DNA of 64,000 bases from Leptospira fluminis (GTDB lineage Bacteria > Spirochaetota > Leptospiria > Leptospirales > Leptospiraceae). The position numbers were made by a program, and so were the translations under genes. Location of the stretch: assembly GCF_004771275.1 (NCBI RefSeq), contig NZ_RQEV01000012.1, forward strand, positions 62,001 through 126,000, read 5' to 3'. A model generated the notes under the pieces. That model was not told the DNA's origin, made no database searches, and was given only the letters and a program-made list of their open reading frames with translations. Positions 57,549 through 64,000 of the stretch are shown in pieces. Position 1 is the stretch's first letter, and each line of letters starts with the position of its first letter.

Positions 57549-58526
57549 TTGAAGGTTTTACGTAAGGCGCAGATCCTATTCCCCCTTTTACTCTGTTCGT
57601 TTTGCGTTCCGATTCACATACGGGACTTTCTTCCGGAATACGCGCGTACGGAGGAGGTCGCCGGGGGATCCTGGTTGCGTCTTCCGATCCGACATGTGGA
57701 CCAGTTGCCCATTCTGGAACTTTCTCTAGAGGAAGGAAAGGCGCCGGTCCGCTTCCTATTGGATACCGGTTCCTTTGCTTCTTTTTTGAAGGAAGATTTG
57801 ATTCCCCCAGGATCTCCGACCCGAATGCTTAGCGCCAGTTTTCCGGGCGGGAGCGTACGTTCGGTCCGACGGGTTCTGAAATTTCCGCTCTTCTATGGAA
57901 ACGGCAAGTTATTCGAGGACGTGGAATTTTATTCCCACGATTTCCCTCCGGAGCTGCGGATACAAGGATTGCTCGGAATGAACGCATTTGCCGGTCAAGT
58001 TGTCTTGCTCGAGCTCCCACGCAGAATTTCCGTCTGGAATTCCTCTCTTTCCCTTCCTCCTCCCGGCTTCGGGGAGGAAAATCTGTTTCACCTTCATTTG
58101 AGATTCGGGCAGCCTTTGGTTTTCGTTCTTCGGCCGCCGGGAATCAATCTGGAAGCGTGGGTTTTGGATACGGGAGCGAAATTCACGGCCATGGAATGGA
58201 CAGGCGCGGAGGATCTGGCCTATGAAGACGGGGGGGAAGTCACAGTTTTCAATTTCGGAGGGGGAAAACTCTCCGCGAAAATCCGGATCTTTAAACCGTT
58301 TTGTCCCGTTTTCGTGCGTAAATTGGGAGAAGGGACCGAATTCTGCCTTTCCGAACTGGAGGTTTTTCCGGGAGGAATTCCTTCCGAAGTCGGCTCCGTT
58401 CGCGCGGAAAAGGGAATCCGAGGGATTCTCGGACGGAATTGGCTGGAAAACTATAGAATTCTTTTGGACACAAAAAGGAGTCTGATTGGTATAGTAGGAA
58501 AGGAAACAGGTGCGAGCCGTGAGTAA
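57549..58526 (+). CDS. Exported protein with two retropepsin-like domains
   Basis: A 325-residue protein with a signal peptide (AQILFPLLLCSFC; cysteines near the end could form a lipobox). Two aspartyl-protease-like halves follow. The first has FLLDTGSF (D72) and later IQGLLGMNAF. The second has WVLDTGAK (D207) and later IRGILGRNWLENYRILLDTKRSL. Each half carries the D-T-G and L-L-G-x-x motifs of the retropepsin fold, so the protein may fold like a single-chain dimer. Length is below true pepsins. Function and activity are unknown. TTG start at 57549; the gene overlaps mnmA by a few bases. Confidence 0.75.
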   Translation: MKVLRKAQILFPLLLCSFCVPIHIRDFLPEYARTEEVAGGSWLRLPIRHVDQLPILELSLEEGKAPVRFLLDTGSFASFLKEDLIPPGSPTRMLSASFPGGSVRSVRRVLKFPLFYGNGKLFEDVEFYSHDFPPELRIQGLLGMNAFAGQVVLLELPRRISVWNSSLSLPPPGFGEENLFHLHLRFGQPLVFVLRPPGINLEAWVLDTGAKFTAMEWTGAEDLAYEDGGEVTVFNFGGGKLSAKIRIFKPFCPVFVRKLGEGTEFCLSELEVFPGGIPSEVGSVRAEKGIRGILGRNWLENYRILLDTKRSLIGIVGKETGASRE

Positions 58527-59667
58527 GGGAAAGATCATCGTTGCCATGAGCGGCGGAGTCGATAGTGCCGTGACTGCAGGGCTCCTAATGGAACAAGGTT
58601 ACGAAGTCATCGGCGTCAACCTTCGCACTTGGGAATACGAAGCTCCGGCCTGCGATACCACCAAAAAATCCTGCTGTTCTCCGGAAGACATTCGGGATGC
58701 GAGAGACGTCGGCCTTTCTCTTAACATTCCGTTTTATGTGATCAAGATGGAGAAACTTTTCCAGGAAAAGGTGATCGATCGTTTCGTGAACGATTATCGG
58801 GAAGGAAAAACTCCGAACCCCTGCGTGGAATGCAATACTTTCGTGAAATTCGGTGCCTTGTTCGAAAAGGCGAAGGCTTTAGGGATCGAGAAGATCGCTA
58901 CCGGTCATTATTCCAACGTGGTGGAGATCGACGGGAGATACGCGATTTCCGACGCGGCGGATCATAATAAAAACCAGGCATATTATCTGTACGGACTTTC
59001 CCAGGAAAATCTCAGGAACGTGATTTTTCCTTTGGGTGGTATGACCAAGCCGCAAGTGAGGGAAATCGCGAGAAGGATGGGGCTTCCGGTGGCCGAAAAA
59101 GCGGAGTCCCAAGAGATCTGCTTCATTCCGGAAAACGATTATAGAAAATTTTTGACCCGCAAAAATGTGGAATTCACTCCCGGGTTCTTCAAGCTTCAGG
59201 ACGGTAGGATCGTAGGAAAACATTCCGGCAAGGAAAACTTTACGATCGGTCAGAGAAAAGGACTCGGGATCGCGTGGAAAAACCCTCTGTACGTGATCTC
59301 CATAGGGGACGACGGTACCGTGGTGTTAGGGGAAGACCGAGAGACCTTCGTGGAATCGTTCGTCGTGGAGGATTTGAATTTTCAAGCTTGGAATCCGATG
59401 CAGGAAGGTCAGGAGGAAGAATGCAGGGTCCAGGTCCGTTATCGGTCCAGAGCGATCGCCGCGAAGGCCAAGAAGGAAGGGAACGTTTTGCGAGTCTTTC
59501 CTTTAGAGGATTTGAAAGGAGTGGCTCCCGGACAATCCGCGATATTTTATCCGAAAGAAGGGAATTATCTTTTGGCGGGCGGAATCATACGGAAAGGTAG
59601 CGTCAAAACCGTGGAAAGAGTTTCGGACGCAATCCCTCTGGAAATCGGAGCGACCGCTTTTCCGTGA
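58519..59667 (+). CDS. mnmA: tRNA-specific 2-thiouridylase MnmA
   Basis: MnmA thiolates U34 in the tRNAs for Lys, Glu and Gln. The PP-loop is VAMSGGVDSAVTAGLL. The catalytic cysteines lie in NPCVECNTFVKFG and QEICFIPEND. The C-terminal half keeps the tRNA-binding domain with NFTIGQRKGLGI and the final VAPGQSAIFY. Length about 382 is typical. GTG at 58519 (giving a protein that begins SKGKIIVAMSGG) is preferred over GTG at 58510; both lie near the AGGA at 58500. Its stop overlaps the start of the fusion gene (GTGA at 59664). Confidence 0.94.
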   Translation: MSKGKIIVAMSGGVDSAVTAGLLMEQGYEVIGVNLRTWEYEAPACDTTKKSCCSPEDIRDARDVGLSLNIPFYVIKMEKLFQEKVIDRFVNDYREGKTPNPCVECNTFVKFGALFEKAKALGIEKIATGHYSNVVEIDGRYAISDAADHNKNQAYYLYGLSQENLRNVIFPLGGMTKPQVREIARRMGLPVAEKAESQEICFIPENDYRKFLTRKNVEFTPGFFKLQDGRIVGKHSGKENFTIGQRKGLGIAWKNPLYVISIGDDGTVVLGEDRETFVESFVVEDLNFQAWNPMQEGQEEECRVQVRYRSRAIAAKAKKEGNVLRVFPLEDLKGVAPGQSAIFYPKEGNYLLAGGIIRKGSVKTVERVSDAIPLEIGATAFP

Positions 59668-61931
59668 GCAAAAAAGTCGTCGGTAAAACCATCCTCATCG
59701 TGGGTGGGGGGCTTCTGCAAGTTCCCATCATCCAGACCGCTAAGACGATGCAGTTGCGCACCATCGTGGCGGACATGAATCCCCAAGCACCGGGTTTAAA
59801 AATCTGTGATATTCAGATGATCATGTCCACGAAGGACATAGAAGGGATGGTCAGGGAGTCGAAGCGTTTAGCCGCGACCACCAAAGTGGACGGTGTGATC
59901 ACCGCAGGCACTGACGCCAGCATGACGGTGGCTGCGGTCGCGAACGCCCTGGATCTTCCCGGAATCCGGTTCGTAGATGCGGAGGCCGCTTCGAATAAGG
60001 TCAAGATGCGCGAGCGTCTCAAAAAAGCCGGGGTTCCGATTCCCGGTTTCGCGCCGATTTGGAGTCTCCAGGATACGAGAGATGCATTAGAATTCCTGAA
60101 ATTTCCCTTGGTCATGAAACCGGCGGACAATATGGGTGCTCGAGGCGTGGTCAAGGTCAATAACCGGGAGGAATTGCAGGCGGCATTCAAGCATGCAAAA
60201 AAATATTCTCCTACGGGAGAGATGATCCTGGAGGAATACATGCCGGGACCGGAGGTCTCGGTGGACGCCTTGGCCTGGGACGGAAACTTCGCAATCACAG
60301 GAATTGCGGATCGGATCATCGAACGGGAGCCTTATTTCATCGAAATGGGGCACAACATGCCTTCTTCTCTTCCGGAATCCGTCCTACAGGAGATCGAAGA
60401 CGTGATGTTCCGGGGGATGAAGGCTCTCGGGATTCGCAGGGGAGCAGGAAAGGGAGACATCAAGGTTACTCCCGACGGAGTAAAAGTCGGAGAGATCGCG
60501 GCCAGACTTTCCGGCGGCTTCATGTCTGCCTTTACGTTTCCGCTTTCGAGCGGGATCAATTTGAACCGAGCGGCCATACTGATCGCCTTGGGAGAAGAGC
60601 CGGACAACCTAGAACCGCTCCACAAAAAAGTATCCATCGAAAGGGCGCTTCTTGCGCCCAAAGGTAAGCTGTTGTCCATCGAAGGATTGGATGAGGCCAA
60701 GAAGATAGACGGGGTCACCGATATATTCTTATTTCATAAAATAGGGGATATAATCCCCGAACCCACGAATAATATAGAAAAGACCGGGCACGTGATCGTC
60801 ACCGCCGACACTCTTTCCCAGGCCGAAAAGATCTTCGAATCCGTTCTCTCCACCGTGAAATTCGGGAGCGACGAACTATATTCCATTTCGGAAAAGGAGA
60901 TCGCACAAAACGCGAGGGCGAGATTCGGCAAGGAAATTTGCTGGGTTTGCAGGATCTGTGACGGAACGGATTGCGCTTCCGGAGTTCCCGGGATGGGCGG
61001 CGTGGGAAGAATGCGTACTTTCCAGGACAATATAAAGGCTTTGGAAGAATATTCCCTGCTGCCAAGATATATCCGGGATCATGTCTCCGCTTCCTCCGCT
61101 GCGGATTTTTTAGGAATACCGTTGGCCTCTTCCTTTATGGCCGCTCCTATGACGGGAGCCATCACGAATATGAACGGCGCAATGGACGAGTATACTCTCG
61201 CCTATACGTTGTTAGAAGGGTGTCTTGCTTCGGGAACGATTGCCTGGCTCGGGGACGGGGCTAGTCCCGAGAAGTATCTGGTGATGTTGGATGCATTATC
61301 CAAGGTGAACGGAAAAGGGATTTTGATCTGCAAACCTCGCGAGGACGAGGAACTTTTGAAGGAAAGATTCCGGGAAGCGGAAGAGCGAGGGATACTGGCG
61401 CTCGGAATGGACATTGATGCGGTGAATTTCAGAACCATGGTCCAGAAAAAAATCCCGTCCATCACGAGAAATCGGGACGCTCTGGCTCGGGTAAGATCCT
61501 TCACCCGATTGCCTTTCGTTTTGAAGGGGATCATGAGTCCGGAAGACGCGATCCTCGCGGTGGAAATCGGTGCGGACGCGATCGTAGTTTCGAACCATGG
61601 TGGGCGGGTTTTGGACGATATGCCCGGAACCGCAAGAGTACTTCCGAAAATCCGAGAGGCGGTCGGAAGTCGGATCCATGTATCCGTCGATGGGGGAGTC
61701 CGGAGCGGAGAAGACGTATTTAAGATGCATGCGTTAGGGGCGGATACCGTTTTGGTAGGAAGACCGATGGCCATTTCCGCCGTAGGGGGAGGGGTCGCCG
61801 GCGTACGTTATTTGATCGGCCAATATACGGACGGGCTGGTCCAATCCATGAATACGGTAGGAGTTTCGAAAATCTCGGAAATCAAACGGGAGTTCCTTTT
61901 CCGTAAAAAGGAAGAGAATTCGGAAAGCTGA
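59664..61931 (+). CDS. Fusion: ATP-grasp ligase + FMN-dependent alpha-hydroxy-acid dehydrogenase
   Basis: A 755-residue two-domain protein. Residues 1-415 are an ATP-grasp module: VGKTILIVGGGLLQVPIIQTA (pre-grasp loop), FPLVMKPADNMGARGVVKV, ILEEYMPGPEVSVDAL and the ligand loop KVGEIAARLSGGF, then a lid-like end. This resembles CarB/L-amino-acid-ligase-type grasps. Residues 425-755 resemble the lactate/glycolate oxidase family: a Cys cluster C-x2-C-x2-C-x4-C (C426, C429, C432, C437) before VPGMGG, K621 in LPFVLKG, and H645/R648 in VVSNHGGRVLDD, followed by VSVDGGVRSG and VLVGRPM. The substrate-tyrosine region is not conserved (GILICKPRED). It is coupled to mnmA (GTGA). No reported fusion of these two families is known to me. 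Confidence 0.8.
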   Translation: MSKKVVGKTILIVGGGLLQVPIIQTAKTMQLRTIVADMNPQAPGLKICDIQMIMSTKDIEGMVRESKRLAATTKVDGVITAGTDASMTVAAVANALDLPGIRFVDAEAASNKVKMRERLKKAGVPIPGFAPIWSLQDTRDALEFLKFPLVMKPADNMGARGVVKVNNREELQAAFKHAKKYSPTGEMILEEYMPGPEVSVDALAWDGNFAITGIADRIIEREPYFIEMGHNMPSSLPESVLQEIEDVMFRGMKALGIRRGAGKGDIKVTPDGVKVGEIAARLSGGFMSAFTFPLSSGINLNRAAILIALGEEPDNLEPLHKKVSIERALLAPKGKLLSIEGLDEAKKIDGVTDIFLFHKIGDIIPEPTNNIEKTGHVIVTADTLSQAEKIFESVLSTVKFGSDELYSISEKEIAQNARARFGKEICWVCRICDGTDCASGVPGMGGVGRMRTFQDNIKALEEYSLLPRYIRDHVSASSAADFLGIPLASSFMAAPMTGAITNMNGAMDEYTLAYTLLEGCLASGTIAWLGDGASPEKYLVMLDALSKVNGKGILICKPREDEELLKERFREAEERGILALGMDIDAVNFRTMVQKKIPSITRNRDALARVRSFTRLPFVLKGIMSPEDAILAVEIGADAIVVSNHGGRVLDDMPGTARVLPKIREAVGSRIHVSVDGGVRSGEDVFKMHALGADTVLVGRPMAISAVGGGVAGVRYLIGQYTDGLVQSMNTVGVSKISEIKREFLFRKKEENSES

Positions 61932-62090
61932 ATTCCGCGAATCCAAAATAGTTCTAAAGTTCTAAATTCGGGACTAGGAAAGGGATAATTTTCCCTCCTT
62001 ACACGCTCTTCCGGAACGTCTCGTTTCTTTCGGGCAATGATTCCTTTTCGTAAATTCATTAGGAAATTTCTTCCCTTTGTTACCGTCGAA

Positions 62091-62096
62091 TATAAA
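62091..62096 (+). promoter_or_regulatory. Possible -10 box upstream of the PilZ-like gene
   Basis: TATAAA at 62091-62096, about 45 bp before the TTG start of the gene at 62142. The -35 region is poor. The rest of the 210-bp gap (61932-62141) shows only an AGTTCTAA direct repeat. Confidence 0.3.
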
Positions 62097-62141
62097 CTCG
62101 TCCTTTAACAATCGAATCGCTCATTTTTTCGGGGGAAAGCC

Positions 62142-63419
62142 TTGGATAAAACGGTAAAAGAAGCGGATGCGTTGGGGAAGATTCTCCAAACATTGTTTGC
62201 TCGGCTTCCCGTATCCATAGATATTAAAGGACGTTCTTATCCCGTCAAAATCGTAGGCATCAAGGACAGTCTCTATCTTCTGGTTTCCATTCCGGGAAAA
62301 CCTTCCAGCGAAAAGACCCGCATCCTATTTTTAACCCATAATTTTCATTTCTTCCACGGAGTGTTTACCGTAACAGGTAGAAACGCAAACAACGGACTGG
62401 AATTACTTCGGGTCCAGGCGGTAAAAGTGAGCGAAGCAAAACGTTCGCAAAGAAGGGTCGAGCTGGAGAGTTCCGAAAGCGATCCGATTATAATTCATAA
62501 TGTTATCAATCAGCAACATTTGAGAAAATCCATCGGATTCGTGGACAAATCCGTGGAAGAGATCATCCAGAGGCACGCGAAGAAGATCAAAGAATCGTAT
62601 GCGGATTCTTTGGTGTATCTATCCGATAGAATGGACAACCGATTGCGGATCATGTACAATTTCGAGCAATCGATCTTCGTTATCAATAGGCACGAAAGGA
62701 GTTCCGGCGGTAGTAATTTCGTACCTATGGAGGAATACCTAAAACTGATCTCCCTGAACAAGATCGAATCCAGATTCGTATCCGAAATATGCGTACTGAT
62801 CCGTTACAAAAACTATACCCCTCTGGGCTATGTCCAAGTGCTGTCCGAGAAATCGATGGATACGGAGGATTATAACAATATCACTCTTTTCTCCGCAGCG
62901 ATTTCACGAGACGTGATCAATTCCGGTTTTTTCCAGGAATCCAAGGAAAAATGCATCGTAGAGGATATCAGCAGGATGGGGTTGGGCTTTTTACATCCTC
63001 AATCCATTTTCTTTTCCCGAAGTTTCGCAGTGGGTGAGACTCTCCTTTTCGACATGCAGATGAACCGGGAGTTAAAAGGGACCTTTCGGGGCGTCATCCG
63101 GAGCATCGTCAATACCGATCGGATGTTCCGCGTGGGTTGCCAGTTCTTTAATTTGAACGCTAGGGAAGAGCAGCTCTTGAATCAATTTGTGGATTCCAAG
63201 CTCGGTCCGGACGGCGGAAAGCAGGCTCCGGGAACCGAAGAAAAGAACCGGCAACCGGGAAAGCCGGAAGAGTCGACGCAAGCGGAGCAAGTTTCGGAAA
63301 TCTCGCCCCCCGCTTCGGATCTTGTGGAAGCGTCTTCCGGGCTGGCTCATTCGGAACCGGACGGATCCGTAATGGAGGAGATTCCGAACATGGGATTCGA
63401 TTCGGGAGAATCCACCTGA
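62142..63419 (+). CDS. PilZ-like (DUF1577-type) hypothetical protein
   Basis: A 425-residue soluble protein. The N-terminal part (about 1-115) may be a PilZN-like beta domain and ends in KRSQRRVELESS. The C-terminal domain (about 270-345) has VEDISRMGLGFLHP, matching the PilZ D-x-S-x-x-G pattern, then GTFRGVIRSIV and FRVGCQFFNL. The R-x3-R half of the c-di-GMP motif is not clear. From memory it resembles the DUF1577 proteins common in Leptospira. The last 80 residues are low-complexity (Pro/Glu/Ser). TTG start at 62142 with GGGGGAAAG upstream. Confidence 0.65.
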   Translation: MDKTVKEADALGKILQTLFARLPVSIDIKGRSYPVKIVGIKDSLYLLVSIPGKPSSEKTRILFLTHNFHFFHGVFTVTGRNANNGLELLRVQAVKVSEAKRSQRRVELESSESDPIIIHNVINQQHLRKSIGFVDKSVEEIIQRHAKKIKESYADSLVYLSDRMDNRLRIMYNFEQSIFVINRHERSSGGSNFVPMEEYLKLISLNKIESRFVSEICVLIRYKNYTPLGYVQVLSEKSMDTEDYNNITLFSAAISRDVINSGFFQESKEKCIVEDISRMGLGFLHPQSIFFSRSFAVGETLLFDMQMNRELKGTFRGVIRSIVNTDRMFRVGCQFFNLNAREEQLLNQFVDSKLGPDGGKQAPGTEEKNRQPGKPEESTQAEQVSEISPPASDLVEASSGLAHSEPDGSVMEEIPNMGFDSGEST

Positions 63420-64000
63420 ACGAGTACGCGCTCCGGACGAAAATCGGAAAGGAGGAGGCGGGAAACCGCTTGGACGTTTTTCTGGCGAAACGTTTCACTT
63501 ACCTTTCCCGCTCTTATTGGAAACGGAACCTGTCCGAGGGAAAGATCCTACTGAACGGAAAGGCTGCGAAGCCTTCGCACTTGTTAAGAGAAGGAGAGGA
63601 GGTGGAATACCTTCCCGGGGAGACGGAAGAACCTGCGGTCGATTCCCGCTTTACGATTGTGTACGAAGAGGATCGCTTTTTTGCGGTCGGCAAACCGGGG
63701 GACCTTCCCGTCCACGCCAGCGGAAAATACAGGAAGAACAACCTCGTGGACTTGCTGGAAGCAGATGGTAGATTCGGGAGACCGTATCTTGTCCATCGTC
63801 TGGATCGGGAAACATCCGGAGTCGTACTCTTCGGTAAGGATCAGAAAACCGCGTCCATCCTAGCCTCTTTCTTTTCCGATCGTCTCGTATCCAAAACGTA
63901 TTTGGCGACAGTGGTCGGACGTTTTCCGGATCGGATTCTCGCCCGAGGATATCTAGGCCCGGACTCTAGTTCCAAAATTCGAAAAAAGAGGAAGTTTTTT
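63416..64000 (+). CDS. RluA-family pseudouridine synthase (3' end cut by window)
   Basis: The frame shows an S4 RNA-binding domain (NRLDVFLAKRFTYLSRSYWK) followed by the RluA catalytic motif HRLDRETSGVVLFGKD (catalytic Asp in LDRET). No ATG, GTG or good TTG precedes the S4 domain. A CTG at 63416 overlapping the previous stop (CTGA) gives the full S4 domain; the alternative TTG at 63470 has a strong GGAGGAGG site at about 63451-63458 but cuts the S4 domain. The gene continues beyond 64000. It likely modifies rRNA or tRNA uridines. Confidence 0.8.
   Translation, partial: MNEYALRTKIGKEEAGNRLDVFLAKRFTYLSRSYWKRNLSEGKILLNGKAAKPSHLLREGEEVEYLPGETEEPAVDSRFTIVYEEDRFFAVGKPGDLPVHASGKYRKNNLVDLLEADGRFGRPYLVHRLDRETSGVVLFGKDQKTASILASFFSDRLVSKTYLATVVGRFPDRILARGYLGPDSSSKIRKKRKFF

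Overview
The window looks like chromosomal core DNA of a spirochaete of the family Leptospiraceae, most likely a Leptospira species. Several things point this way. TTG is unusually common as a start codon, often overlapping the previous stop as TTGA. There is a Kdo transferase in a diderm background, a FlaA-type flagellar sheath protein and a spirochaete-style FlgM. Long, poorly conserved exported proteins lie between housekeeping genes, and the SMC protein is short. GC content is close to half in the few lines I counted by hand. I saw no transposase, integrase, phage gene or CRISPR array.

Left third (1-20.9 kb). A rightward block runs RodZ-like, rimO, pgsA, trpD, yajC, an exported lysine-rich protein, secD, secF, ribD, ribE, ribBA. 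It covers cell shape, ribosome modification, phospholipid and tryptophan synthesis, Sec-dependent export and riboflavin. A leftward trio follows (aminotransferase, prepilin peptidase, pdxH). Next, rightward, come a 1010-residue midasin-like AAA+/VWA protein, smpB, der and plsY. A leftward tetR-thioesterase pair has a near-perfect palindromic operator.

Middle (21-44 kb). Here are a BASS-type transporter, small proteins and lipoproteins, a DMT transporter, and a leftward set made of a DUF115/MptE-like protein, an SrkA-like kinase and a small winged-helix-like protein. smc-thiG-thiH runs rightward. A tRNA-Met (CCA encoded) follows. glnA has a textbook sigma-54 promoter and a strong terminator, and the usual adenylylated tyrosine of glutamine synthetase is Phe. 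dsbD and lgt converge on a shared terminator. An M23 peptidase and a pcnB-like nucleotidyltransferase follow, and pcnB overlaps recJ tail to tail.

Right third (44-64 kb). A leftward series contains a lipoprotein, rsmI, a FlgM-like protein, an iron-ADH-fold protein that has lost all four metal ligands, a 390-bp GC-rich structured spacer, bactofilin and recJ. Then come nadE and waaA (leftward), a HAD hydrolase, a FlaA paralogue, and a coiled-coil protein followed by yggS and proC. An initiator tRNA without encoded CCA comes next. A tightly packed rightward operon then runs GGDEF protein, small protein, tandem retropepsin-like protein, mnmA, and a 755-residue fusion of an ATP-grasp ligase with an FMN-dependent alpha-hydroxy-acid dehydrogenase. 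A PilZ-like protein and the start of a RluA-type pseudouridine synthase close the window.

The best candidates for undescribed biology are the ATP-grasp/FMN fusion, the midasin-like protein with degenerate metal and nucleotide sites, the metal-less Fe-ADH protein, the Lys-rich exported protein inside the Sec operon and the structured spacer upstream of bactofilin.
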